NCBI GenBank assembly: GCA_040217575.1
Contig: JAVJPW010000002.1
Location: 897,745-961,744 of the forward strand
Direction of reading: 5' to 3'
Length of the DNA stretch: 64,000 nt
Origin: Pacificispira sp040217575
GTDB lineage: Bacteria > Pseudomonadota > Alphaproteobacteria > UBA8366 > Aestuariispiraceae
The notes below the pieces were generated by a model, which saw only the letters and a list, made by a program, of their open reading frames with translations, had not been told where the DNA came from and did not search any database. The stretch's first letter is position 1. Each line of letters opens with the position of its first letter. A program made the position numbers and the translations under genes. Positions 26,086 through 36,400 of this stretch are shown here, piece after piece.

Positions 26086-29000
26086 CGGGCCCAACCGCGG
26101 GGGCACCCGTCCCCTATGCAGAGCTTCAGACGGTAACGAATTTCAGTTTCCTGCGCGGCGCCTCCCATGGGGAGGAACTGGTCCAGACCGCCCGTGACAA
26201 GGGGCTGCATGCCATCGGGGTCACCGACCGGAACAGTTTTGCCGGTGTGGTCCGGGCCCATATGGCGGCGCGGGACTGCGGCATCGCCTTTCACCCCGGG
26301 ATCCGGCTGGACCTTGCCGATGCACCGTCGCTGTTATGCTATCCGACGGACCGTGCCGCCTATGGCCGTCTGTGCCGCCTTCTGACTCTTGGCAAACGCC
26401 GGGCGCCGAAGGGGCAATGCGAATTGTATCTGGACGATGTCGCCGCGGCGCGGGCGGGGTCGCTGTTCATCGCCGTACAGCCGACCCGGCCCTGTCCCGA
26501 TTTTGCCGCGCGTCTGCCGGATCTGAAGGATGCGTTCGGGGATGACCTGTTCCTTGCGGTCGGCTGTTTCTATGACGGGTTCGACCGGGCGCGTGTTGAA
26601 TTCACCGAACGGATCGAACGGGATTTGGGAATCCCGCCGGTCGTCACCAATGACGTGCATATGCACACCCCCGCCCGAAAGCCGCTGCTGGATACCGTCA
26701 CCTGCATCCGCGAGGGCTGCCGCCTGGAAGATGCCGGATTCCGTCTGTTTCCGAACGCGGAACGGCACGTGAAGTCGCCGGCTGAAATGGCGGCCCTGTT
26801 CCCCGATCATCCGGCGTGGCTGACCCGGTCGGTTGAAATCGCCGGGCGCTGCGGGTTCAGCCTGTCGGAACTGCGCTATGAATATCCGGACGAAAATGGC
26901 GGCGACGGCGAAAGCCCGCCGGACCGGCTGGCCCGCCTGACGTGGGCGGGTGCGCGCCGCCGCTATCCGGAAGGCATTCCGCAGAAGGTCCGCGACGGCA
27001 TTGCCGAGGAACTGCGACTGGTCGCACAGCTTGCGTACGAACCCTATTTCCTGACAGTCCATGACATTGTGTCCTTTGCGCGCGGGGAGGGGATCCTGTG
27101 TCAGGGGCGGGGGTCCGCGGCCAATTCCACCGTCTGCTATTGCCTGGGCATTACAGAGGTCGACCCCGCCACCCATAACCTGCTGTTTGCCCGTTTCGTC
27201 AGCGAACAGCGCGGTGAGCCGCCGGACATCGATGTCGATTTCGAACATGAACGGCGCGAAGAGGTGATCCAGTATATCTATCGCCGTTATGGCCGCGAAC
27301 GCGCGGGCCTGACCGCCACCGTCATTTCCTATCGCAGCCGCAGCGCCGTGCGCGAGGTCGGCCGTGTCTTCGGGTTGAGCGAGGACAGCCTGACCAAACT
27401 GTCGCGCACCGTCTGGGGCAGCGGGTCCAGCGGCGTCGACCCCGACCACGCGCGCGAGGCCGGTTTGGACCCCGACGATCCGCGCCTGCGCGCCGTTCTG
27501 GGATTAAGTGCGGAACTCATCGGCTTTCCGCGTCACCTGTCACAGCATGTCGGCGGGTTCGTCATCACGCGCGGGCCGCTGGTCGAACTGTCGCCGGTCG
27601 CCAATGCGGCGATGAAGGACCGCACCACGATCGAATGGGACAAGGACGATATCGACGCGCTGGGTATTCTGAAGGTCGACGTCCTTGGCCTTGGCATGTT
27701 GACCTGCATCCGCAAAAGCCTGGACCTGCTGCACAGCCACAAGGGGTTGGCGATGGACATGGCATCCTTCCGGGCGGCCGATGACAAGGCAACCTATGCC
27801 ATGCTGCAGAAGGCTGACAGCATCGGGGTGTTTCAGGTCGAATCCCGCGCCCAGATGTCCATGCTGCCGCGGCTGAAGCCGGCGATACTTTATGACCTGG
27901 TGGTTGAAGTCGCGATTGTCCGGCCCGGCCCGATCCAGGGCGGCATGGTCCATCCGTACCTGAAGCGCCGCCAGGGGAAGGAACCCATCACCTATCCGTC
28001 GGGGGAACTTCGGTCGGTGCTGGAACGCACCTATGGCGTCCCCCTGTTCCAGGAACAGGCAATGCAGATCGCCATTGTCGGGGCGGGTTACACGCCCGAA
28101 GACGCGGACCGTCTGCGCCGCGCCATGGCGACCTTCAAGCGGACCGGGCAGATCGAAAGCCACCGCGACAAATTCCTGTCCGGCATGGCGCGCAACGGGT
28201 ACGACCCTGAATTTTCCGCCCACTGCTTCAAACAGATCGAAGGCTTTGCCGAATACGGGTTTCCGGAAAGCCACGCGGCCAGTTTCGCATTGCTGGTTTA
28301 TGTCTCCGCCTGGCTGAAATGCCACCACCCGGATGTCTTTGCCTGTGCCCTTCTGAACAGCCAGCCCATGGGGTTCTATGCCCCGGCCCAGATTGTCCGC
28401 GATGCCCGCGACCATGGCGTTCCGGTCAGGCCCGTCGATGTCAATTACAGCACCTGGGACAATACGCTGGAAGCACCGGACGGAAGCGACCGCTATGCCC
28501 TGCGTCTGGGTTTTCGGCAGATAAAGGGGCTTTCCGCCGCCGATGCCCTGGCCATCGTCGCGAACCGGCCGGAGGTCGGCTATCAGGATATCTATATGAT
28601 GGCGCGGCAATCGAATCTGTCGCCCGGTGCGCTGGAAAAACTGGCGGATGCCGACGCCTTTACATCATTGGGCCTGCCCCGGCGCGAGGCGTTGTGGCGG
28701 GTCAAACGCTTTGGCAGTGGCCGCAAGGCGCCGCCCGGCCTGCCGCTGTTCGACACGATGAATGCGCGTGCCCACAATATCGGCATTTCCGCGGAGTTCG
28801 GACCCGAAGCCCCCGTCCCCCTGCCCGAGATGAGCCTGGGTGAGGAGATTGTGGAGGATTATTCCAGCCTGCGCCTGTCGTTGCGGGCCCATCCGCTGTC
28901 CCTGATCCGCGACCGGCTGACCCGGGCCGGTGTACGCACCGCCCGCGAGCTTACGGCAATCGCGGATGGAAAGCCGGTGACCCATGCGGGGCTGGTCATT

Positions 29001-29408
29001 GTCCGCCAGCGGCCGGGCACGGCGGCGGGGGTGGTTTTCCTGACGATGGAGGATGAGACCGGTCTGGCCAATGTCGTCGTATGGTCCAAAGTGTTCGACG
29101 CATACCGCCGGGTCCTGATGACGGCCCCCGTTATCGGTGTGGAAGGTAAGCTTCAGACCGAAGACAGCGTGACCCATATCATCGCCGACCGGATTCTGGA
29201 CCTGACCGGTCTGCTGGACAGCACCATCGGTGACCTGCGTCTGGAACGCCGCCGCATGGGCCACCCAAGAAACCTGTCCCTGAAGGCCGTGTCGGCCCCT
29301 GCGGCCGGCACGAAACCGCTGGAACCTGAAAGCCTTCAATCCATGGCGGACCTGTCCACCCCGGACCGCCCCAATCCGCTGAAGGTCGACAGTCACGATT
29401 TCCACTAG
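26082..29408 (+). CDS. dnaE2: Error-prone DNA polymerase III alpha subunit, DnaE2
   Basis: 1108 residues from the ATG overlapping the imuB stop (the frame runs far upstream inside imuB but only as shadow). The N-terminal PHP domain starts at YAELQTVTNFSFLRGASH. The C-family polymerase core has the catalytic acidic motif PPDIDVDFEHERREEV and KVDVLGLGML; the tandem HhH and OB regions follow, without the long C-terminal tau-binding tail of DnaE1. It is the catalytic subunit of the ImuA-ImuB-DnaE2 translesion mutasome. Confidence 0.95.
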   Translation: MTGPTAGAPVPYAELQTVTNFSFLRGASHGEELVQTARDKGLHAIGVTDRNSFAGVVRAHMAARDCGIAFHPGIRLDLADAPSLLCYPTDRAAYGRLCRLLTLGKRRAPKGQCELYLDDVAAARAGSLFIAVQPTRPCPDFAARLPDLKDAFGDDLFLAVGCFYDGFDRARVEFTERIERDLGIPPVVTNDVHMHTPARKPLLDTVTCIREGCRLEDAGFRLFPNAERHVKSPAEMAALFPDHPAWLTRSVEIAGRCGFSLSELRYEYPDENGGDGESPPDRLARLTWAGARRRYPEGIPQKVRDGIAEELRLVAQLAYEPYFLTVHDIVSFARGEGILCQGRGSAANSTVCYCLGITEVDPATHNLLFARFVSEQRGEPPDIDVDFEHERREEVIQYIYRRYGRERAGLTATVISYRSRSAVREVGRVFGLSEDSLTKLSRTVWGSGSSGVDPDHAREAGLDPDDPRLRAVLGLSAELIGFPRHLSQHVGGFVITRGPLVELSPVANAAMKDRTTIEWDKDDIDALGILKVDVLGLGMLTCIRKSLDLLHSHKGLAMDMASFRAADDKATYAMLQKADSIGVFQVESRAQMSMLPRLKPAILYDLVVEVAIVRPGPIQGGMVHPYLKRRQGKEPITYPSGELRSVLERTYGVPLFQEQAMQIAIVGAGYTPEDADRLRRAMATFKRTGQIESHRDKFLSGMARNGYDPEFSAHCFKQIEGFAEYGFPESHAASFALLVYVSAWLKCHHPDVFACALLNSQPMGFYAPAQIVRDARDHGVPVRPVDVNYSTWDNTLEAPDGSDRYALRLGFRQIKGLSAADALAIVANRPEVGYQDIYMMARQSNLSPGALEKLADADAFTSLGLPRREALWRVKRFGSGRKAPPGLPLFDTMNARAHNIGISAEFGPEAPVPLPEMSLGEEIVEDYSSLRLSLRAHPLSLIRDRLTRAGVRTARELTAIADGKPVTHAGLVIVRQRPGTAAGVVFLTMEDETGLANVVVWSKVFDAYRRVLMTAPVIGVEGKLQTEDSVTHIIADRILDLTGLLDSTIGDLRLERRRMGHPRNLSLKAVSAPAAGTKPLEPESLQSMADLSTPDRPNPLKVDSHDFH

Positions 29409-29654
29409 AAGGATAGAAAGGCCCGATTTGGCATGACGAAAGTCGCCGAACGGGTGGCGGACAGGTGACATCGCGATTGCCGTCGCCCGGCCGGGGGAAT
29501 AGGGTCGGCACGGCTTTCGGCCCGTTCGAATTGCCGCCCATCGGGGCTTGATCGGCCGGGTGGGAATCGCACATGTCATACGGTCTGGCCCGGGGTATGG
29601 ATTGACCATGCCGGGGTGGACTGATTTCCAGAATGATGAAGTAAGGAGCCGGAT

Positions 29655-30602
29655 ATGGCGGATGAACATCGGGTAAAGGTCTTGATCATCGGCGCTGGGC
29701 CGGCCGGGTACACCGCCGCAATCTATGCGGCGCGCGCCAGTCTGGAACCGATGATGGTCGCGGGCCTGCAACCGGGCGGCCAGCTGATGATCACCACCGA
29801 TGTCGAAAACTATCCGGGCTATGAAAGCGTGATCCAGGGGCCGTGGCTCATGGAACAAATGCAGAAGCAGGCGGAAGCCGTCGGCACCCGTATCCAGTAC
29901 GACCTGATCACCGAAGTGGATTTCACGGCCAGTCCCAAACGCGCCGTCGGGGATTCGGGCACGGTCTATCTGGCGGACACCATCATCATCGCGACCGGCG
30001 CCCAGGCGCGCTGGCTGGGACTGGAAAGCGAACAGACGTTCATGGGGTTCGGCGTTTCGGCATGCGCCACATGTGACGGGTTTTTCTTCCGCGGCAAGGA
30101 AGTCGCCGTCGTCGGCGGCGGCAACACCGCGGTGGAAGAGGCATTGTACCTTACCAACCACGCATCCAAGGTGACGCTCATCCATCGGCGTGACGAATTG
30201 CGGGCCGAGAAGATTCTGCAGGACAGGCTGCTGAAGCACCCGAAAATAGAAACGGTCTGGGACACGGTTGTCGACGAAATTCAGGGCGACCAGAACCCGC
30301 CAGGCGTGACCAACCTGCGCCTGAAGAACATCAAGACGGGCGCAAAAAGCGACCTTGCCGTAGACGGCTTGTTCGTTGCCATCGGCCATGACCCCGCGAC
30401 GAAGGTGTTCCAGGGTCATGTGGACATGGACGATGAAGGCTATATCCTGACCGCACCGGATTCGACCGCAACCAATATTCCCGGCGTGTACGCGGCGGGC
30501 GACGTGAAGGACAAAACCTATCGTCAGGCGGTCACGGCGGCGGGAATGGGATGTATGGCGGCGCTGGAGGCAGAGAAATTCATCGCCGGCCTGGAAGAAT
30601 AA
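29655..30602 (+). CDS. trxB: Thioredoxin-disulfide reductase
   Basis: 315 residues. FAD-binding GAGPAGYTAAIYAARA is at the N-terminus, the redox-active CATC is in SACATCDGFF, NADPH-binding GGGNTAVEEAL follows, and the C-terminal FAD motif is YAAGDVKDKTYRQ. It passes electrons from NADPH to thioredoxin in the cytoplasm. AAGGAG precedes the ATG. The 246-bp gap upstream probably holds its promoter; no clear consensus was found there. The acyl-CoA dehydrogenase gene begins 43 bp later. Confidence 0.97.
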   Translation: MADEHRVKVLIIGAGPAGYTAAIYAARASLEPMMVAGLQPGGQLMITTDVENYPGYESVIQGPWLMEQMQKQAEAVGTRIQYDLITEVDFTASPKRAVGDSGTVYLADTIIIATGAQARWLGLESEQTFMGFGVSACATCDGFFFRGKEVAVVGGGNTAVEEALYLTNHASKVTLIHRRDELRAEKILQDRLLKHPKIETVWDTVVDEIQGDQNPPGVTNLRLKNIKTGAKSDLAVDGLFVAIGHDPATKVFQGHVDMDDEGYILTAPDSTATNIPGVYAAGDVKDKTYRQAVTAAGMGCMAALEAEKFIAGLEE

Positions 30603-30645
30603 AGGTTCGCCGGGTTGTGAACCCGTCCGGCATGGGAGATGGAAA

Positions 30646-31848
30646 ATGACGGTACTGAGCGACGAGCAACTGAACCTTCAGGCACGGGCGCGGGCGCTGG
30701 CGGATGAGGTGATTGCGCCGCGGGCGGCGGATGTCGACAGAACGGAAGACTATCCCTGGCACAATGTCGAAGCGCTGACCGAAGCCGGTTTCATGGGCAT
30801 GACAATCCCGACCGCCTATGGCGGCAAGGGGCTGACCTATCTTGATGCCGTCTTGGTGATCGAGGAAATGGCCCGTGCCTGCGGGGTCACCGGGCGAATC
30901 GTGGTCGAAGCCAACATGGGTGCTATTGGCGCCGTCATGAAATATGGCAGCGAGAAACAGAAGAAGCTGGGCGCGGAACTCGTCCTGGCGGGCGACAAGC
31001 CCGCGATCTGCATCACAGAGCCGGGCGCCGGAAGCGCAGCGACGGAAATGACGACGACCGCAGTCAAGCGCGGGGACCGCTATATCATTAATGGCAAGAA
31101 GCACTGGATCACGGGCGGCGGGGTGTCGAAATTCCACCTGATCTTTGCGCGCGTTATGGAAAACGGCGTGTCCCAGGGGATCGGTGGTTTCATCGCCGTG
31201 CGCGGCGAAGCGGACGGCCTCAAGATTGGTACGCGCGAACCGGCAATGGGGCTGCGCGGCATTCCGGAAACCGAAGTGATCTTCGAAGACCTGGAAGTGC
31301 CGGACGACATGGTGGTCATTCCGCCGCAGGGGCTGGAGCGCGGCTTTGCAGGCTTGATGAATGCCTATAACGGGCAACGTGTCGGCGCCGGGACCGTGGC
31401 AATGGGGGTCGCGCAGGGCGCATACGAACATGCACTTTCCTATGCCAAGGAACGTCATCAGTTCGGCCGGCCGATTGCCGAGTTCCAGGGGCTGCAATGG
31501 ATGATCGCGGACATGTCGATCGGCCTTGAAGCGGCCCGGGCACTGATCCGCAACGCGGCGGCCGGTGCCGGCAACGGCTTTCCCGACATTCGCGCGGCAG
31601 CGCAGGCAAAGGTCTTCGCGTCGGAAATGGCGATCAAGGTTACGAACGACGCACTGCAGATCCACGGGTCGGCGGGTTATTCCCGGAACCGCCCGCTGGA
31701 ACGCATGGCCCGCGACGCGCGCATGTTCACGATCGGCGGCGGGACGGCCCAGATTCTGCGCACGCAGATTGCGGGTTCCGTCCTGGACATGAAGGTGCCG
31801 CAGACGCGCGATGCCTATTCGGAACGCCCGGCGTCGGCTGCAGAATAA
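30646..31848 (+). CDS. Acyl-CoA dehydrogenase family protein
   Basis: 400 residues with the three acyl-CoA dehydrogenase domains: ICITEPGAGSAATEM (FAD/substrate loop), YIINGKKHWITGG, and the C-terminal helix bundle with IHGSAGYSRNRPLERMARDAR. It oxidises an acyl-CoA at C2-C3 with FAD. The segment that usually reads YEGT, with the catalytic Glu in medium-chain-type enzymes, is GGGT here (FTIGGGTAQILR), so the base must come from elsewhere, as in subfamilies with a Glu on another helix, or the chemistry differs. It is 19 bp before a TPP enzyme and probably co-transcribed with it. Confidence 0.9.
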   Translation: MTVLSDEQLNLQARARALADEVIAPRAADVDRTEDYPWHNVEALTEAGFMGMTIPTAYGGKGLTYLDAVLVIEEMARACGVTGRIVVEANMGAIGAVMKYGSEKQKKLGAELVLAGDKPAICITEPGAGSAATEMTTTAVKRGDRYIINGKKHWITGGGVSKFHLIFARVMENGVSQGIGGFIAVRGEADGLKIGTREPAMGLRGIPETEVIFEDLEVPDDMVVIPPQGLERGFAGLMNAYNGQRVGAGTVAMGVAQGAYEHALSYAKERHQFGRPIAEFQGLQWMIADMSIGLEAARALIRNAAAGAGNGFPDIRAAAQAKVFASEMAIKVTNDALQIHGSAGYSRNRPLERMARDARMFTIGGGTAQILRTQIAGSVLDMKVPQTRDAYSERPASAAE

Positions 31849-31867
31849 CCCGGAACGACAGGGCAGG

Positions 31868-33481
31868 ATGGCGGATATGGCGATGACATCGGCGGATGCG
31901 ATTGCGGCGCGTCTGGCGCGGGAAGGCTGCCGGCACGCGTTTGGAATGCCCGGCGGCGAGGTGCTGTCGCTGATGCAGGCTCTGTCCGCCGCGGGAATAG
32001 AATTCACGCTGTGCAAACATGAAAACAATGCGGGCTTCATGGCCGAAGGGTCCTGGCAGGCAACCGGCGCGCCCGGGATTTTGCTGGCCACCATTGGCCC
32101 CGGTATAGCGAACGCTGTCAATTCCATTGCCAACGCCTTTCAGGAACAGGTGCCGCTGATTGTCCTGTCTGGCTGTATCGACCGGGCGGAGGGTGAAGGG
32201 TTCACCCATCAGGTGTTCGACCAGTCGGCCCTGCTGGCGCCGATCACAAAGGCGACGTTTCGGGTCGCGGAAGGAACCGCTGCCGCTGTCATAGAAAAGG
32301 CGGTCAGCATTGCCGTGGCCGACCCGCCGGGACCGGTTCATGTTGATCTGCCTCACAATCTGGCGGACACGCCCGTCGTGCCGGCGCCAATATCCGCAAC
32401 GCCGCGCAGTACTGGCGTCTGGCCCGAAGGGGCGGAACTGGAAGCGGCGCGAAACCTGCTGGCAAAGGCAGAACGGCCAATCGTCGTCGCCGGGCTTGGG
32501 GCGGTTCTGCATGACGCCGGACAGGCAATACAGGAATTTTGTGAAAGCCGAGGGGCGCCGCTTCTGACCACCTACAAGGCAAAAGGGGTCATTCCGGAAG
32601 ATCATCCGCTTTGTCTGGGCGGCCACGGGCTATCCCCCCTGTCCGACAAATCGGTCCTGCCGCTGCTTGCGGCATCGGACTGCGTCGTTCTGGCCGGGTA
32701 TGACCCAATTGAAATGCGGTCCGGCTGGTGCCATCCCTGGAAGGCGGAAAACGCAATTGAGATCTGCCATGCGGCAACGGAACACGGGATGCATGGCAGT
32801 GCCGTTCGATTCGTCGGGAACGTGCCCGCGTCGCTGAATCTGCTGGGGCAGGCGCAGAAGGCATCCGTCGTCTGGCCGGGCGGCGAACCCGCCACCGTGC
32901 GGTCGGTGTTGGCCGATGCTTTCGCGCCGCGTGACGACTGGGGGCCGCATCAGGTATTCGACTGTCTGCGTGAGGTGTTGCCCGAAGAGGGAGTTCTGAC
33001 AATCGACAGCGGTGCGCACCGGATTCTGGCAAGCCAGATGTGGAAAAGCCCTGCGCCGCGGCGTGTATTGCAATCAACCTGTCTTTGTACGATGGGCGTC
33101 GCCGTACCGTTGGCCGCCGGCTACAAGAAGGCGTCACCAGACACGGTGGTGGCGGCCGTCGTTGGCGATGCGGGGCTTGAGATGGGGGTTGGCGATCTGT
33201 CCACCTTGCGGGATCAGGGGCTGAACATCATCATCGTGGTAACCGTCGATGCCAGCCTGTCGCTCATCCAGAAGAAACAGCGGGCCAGCCAGTTACCGAA
33301 TCTGGGTGTCGAATTCGGGGAAACGGACATAGTCGCGGTCGCGAAGGCATTCGGCGGCAACGGCATCTGGATCGAAGACCGGGAAACACTGAAGGCCGCG
33401 CTGAATTCCGCCATGCAGGATTCCAAGTTTTCGATCCTGGCCTGCCGGATCGACAAGGCGCACTACTGGAACGCATTCTAG
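31868..33481 (+). CDS. Thiamine-pyrophosphate-binding protein, acetolactate-synthase-like
   Basis: 537 residues from ATG 31868; ATG 31877 has a better-spaced AGGA and is an equally good start. The PYR domain keeps the catalytic Glu in CKHENNAGFMAEG, and the central domain is present. In the PP domain the usual GDG...NN reads VVGDAGLEMG...VTVDASLS, so Gly is Ala and the paired Asn are Val-Asp; Asp could still bind Mg. The enzyme is therefore an unusual member with unknown substrate, next to an acyl-CoA dehydrogenase. It ends convergent with the cyclase gene, the two stops sharing CTAG at 33478-33481. Confidence 0.85.
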   Translation: MADMAMTSADAIAARLAREGCRHAFGMPGGEVLSLMQALSAAGIEFTLCKHENNAGFMAEGSWQATGAPGILLATIGPGIANAVNSIANAFQEQVPLIVLSGCIDRAEGEGFTHQVFDQSALLAPITKATFRVAEGTAAAVIEKAVSIAVADPPGPVHVDLPHNLADTPVVPAPISATPRSTGVWPEGAELEAARNLLAKAERPIVVAGLGAVLHDAGQAIQEFCESRGAPLLTTYKAKGVIPEDHPLCLGGHGLSPLSDKSVLPLLAASDCVVLAGYDPIEMRSGWCHPWKAENAIEICHAATEHGMHGSAVRFVGNVPASLNLLGQAQKASVVWPGGEPATVRSVLADAFAPRDDWGPHQVFDCLREVLPEEGVLTIDSGAHRILASQMWKSPAPRRVLQSTCLCTMGVAVPLAAGYKKASPDTVVAAVVGDAGLEMGVGDLSTLRDQGLNIIIVVTVDASLSLIQKKQRASQLPNLGVEFGETDIVAVAKAFGGNGIWIEDRETLKAALNSAMQDSKFSILACRIDKAHYWNAF

Positions 33482-36400
33482 CGGTTGTCTTCGTGCTTTT
33501 TCTTCTCTTCCAGTGTTTCGCGTGTCTGTAGGACTTCCAGCGCCGATTCCAGTTCCTTGATGGACTGAATGCGCTGTTCCTCCGTCATTCGCATCAAGTC
33601 GACCCACAGGCGTAATCCGCTTATATCCCGTCGAATGTATCGTTCGGTCGAATCCCATTGTTCGAATATGCCGCGAAGCGCGAACGGTTTGACCGGGTCG
33701 CGGATGCCCTTGACCTGGATCGGTTCCATTTCAACCGCGTCGACTTCGTCCCGGACATGGGAATATGTCTCGTATGAAAGTGTTACCCCGTCCGGTTCGC
33801 AGATGGATTCCAGCCGCGCAGCCAGGTTCACCTGTCCGCCGATGATCGTATAGTCCATGCGCTGATCGCTGCCGAAATTGCCGACATTGCAGTAACCGGT
33901 ATTGATGCCGCACCGGATATGGAACGGGTGCTTGTATCCCATATCGGACCATTTGGCGCGAAGGTCCACCATGCGCCGTTGCATGGTTATCGCCATGCGA
34001 ACCGCAGCCTGGGCGTCTTCCTTCACGCCCTTCGTTTCCGGATCACCGAAAAAGACCAGGATCGCATCGCCGACATATTTGTCGATGGTGCCGCCATATT
34101 CCAAAGCGATCTCAGTCATCTTGGTCAGATAGTCGTTGAGCAGGAAGGTCATATCCTCCGGCTCCATATCTTCCGTCGTCGCCGTGAAATTCTTGATGTC
34201 GGAGAAGAAGACGGTGAGCTTCTTACGTTCGGTGTGCACCGTGACATCGGTGGCGCCTGCAAAAATTGCCTCATAGATCTGCGGGGACAGATAGCGTGAC
34301 AGTTTCTCCGACAGGGTCTTCAGCCGGTTCGTCTGTTTGAAAAGGGCGTCTTCCGCCATCTTGCGGGCGGTTATGTCGTTGAATACGCAGACGATACCGC
34401 CGTCCGCCGTAGGCTGCCTAAACCCTTCGATGATCGTTCGGCCAACCTGGTCTTCGATTTTTGCAAGATTGTTGTCGCGGTATCCAGCAATGCGGTCCTG
34501 CACAAGCTGGTCCAGGTCGCCAAGGCCGTAGTCCCCGCGTTCCGCGCGAATGCGCATCAGGTCCACCAGCGGGGTACCGACGCTCATTTCCGGAAACTTG
34601 TACAGGTCAATGAACTTCCTGTTGAAAACCCGGATGATCAGGTCCTTGTCCACCATGAACATCCCGCCGGACATGTTCTCCAGCGCGGCAGTCAGTTGCA
34701 GATCCTTTTCATGCAGAATGCGTTCCTGTTCCCGTCGCTCTGATACGTCGCGAACCGATGCCGCAATCATGGTTTCCTGTACGGATTCAATCGGGCTCAG
34801 GCTGATTTCGACCGGGAACAACCGCCCGTCCAGACGTCTTGCCTGAAGTTTCAGGTTCGCGCCCATCTCACGCGGCGCGGACGAGGTTATGAACCCGTCG
34901 CGATATGCCGTGTGGCGGCTTTTCACCTTGTCAGGGACCAGAATCTCGATCGGCTGACCGATCAGTTTTTCCCGGTCCGCCTGGAACATGAGTTCCGCCT
35001 GTCTGTTTACGCGAACGATCGTGCCGGACCGGTTGACGATAAGTGTCGCGTCCGGCGCAGATTCCAGCAGGTTCTTGAACCATTGTTCGCGTTCGGACAG
35101 CTGTCTTTCCGCCGCCACCTTTTCCGCCACTTCCCGGGACAGCCGCCTGTTCGCCAGAACGACTATGAAAATGACGATCAGCAGCGCCGTGCCGCCGGGA
35201 ATGGCATAGACCGCTATTTTCTGCCAGTTGAGGCCGTATTCGAACCGAACGGCCATTTCATCGTGCCAGATCTGTTCCCTCTCCTCTTCCGGAATGCCGG
35301 CGATGACACGATCAAGTATGCCGGCGAGTTCGGGCCAGTCCCTGCGGACGCCGACGGCCTGTGTGTCGTCGCCGTATTCTGTAGGGGCTGCAACCTTCAC
35401 ATTGGAATAGCCGTGTCGGTCGATATGGAACGTGCCCGCGGCAAGGTTCCCGACATAGGCGTCGGCGCGCCCCAGCGATACCGCTTCCAGTGCTTCCCTG
35501 GATGTGTCGACCAGCAGCAGATTGATATCCGGATAATCCTGCTGAAGGCGGTGGTTCATGATGTATCCCCGCTCGACGGCGACCGTTCTGCCGTGAAGGT
35601 CGTTCAGCCCGGTTATCAGGGCCTCGGACGTTTGCGCGAAGATGACCATGGGAAAAGACAGGTAGGGCCGGGTCAGGGCGATCTGTTCCGCCCGTTCGGG
35701 GCTGGGTGCTACGGTCGGAAGCAGGTCTATATCTTCCAGCGCCCCAATCGCGTCATAGGCTTCGGCCCAGGTCATGTCCACATAGTCCCAGTCCAGTCCA
35801 AGAAGCGTCAGGGCCCGTTCGACATGTCGCAATGCAATACCGCGATGTTCGCCATCCCGGACATAATGGAACGGCGGCCAATGCCCGGAATAGATCCGAA
35901 TGACGGTGTCGCGATTTTCCGCAAGCCAGCGCTGTTCGCGCGGCGAAAGCTGGATGGACCCGCCATCGACTTCTTCGAGCCATGGTGCCGTGATTTCCGC
36001 AATGTCTGCCGGCGGAAGACCGATCACGGTTTTCTGCAGTATGTCGCGCAGAACATCGTTCTCCAGCGTAACCCCGATGCTAAGGGCGGATTGCCGGGTT
36101 CCAAGGTTCGCGGAGACGATCAGTTCCGCTAATGTTCCGTCCGACGTCGCGGCCAGATACCGGAAGACGGCGCTGTTGCCGGCCCAGGCATCCGCTTCCC
36201 CGGACTGTACTGCGGCCAGTGCATCGGCGGACGTTGGATATTCCAGGATGTCGATGGCCGGAAAAAGGCCGCGCAGATATTCGATGTTGGCGAAGCCGCG
36301 TTCGATCGCGACGGTACGTGTTGCGAGGTCGCTGATGGAACGAATGCCTGCGGTATCGTTGCGCGTGACGATAACATGGGGGATCGAAAGATAGGGTGAC

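Noticed and set aside
23863..26106. 747-codon minus-strand open frame across imuA and imuB
   Set aside because: Gln/Pro/Arg-rich translation typical of the antisense of a GC-rich gene; imuA and imuB on the plus strand have clear family signatures.
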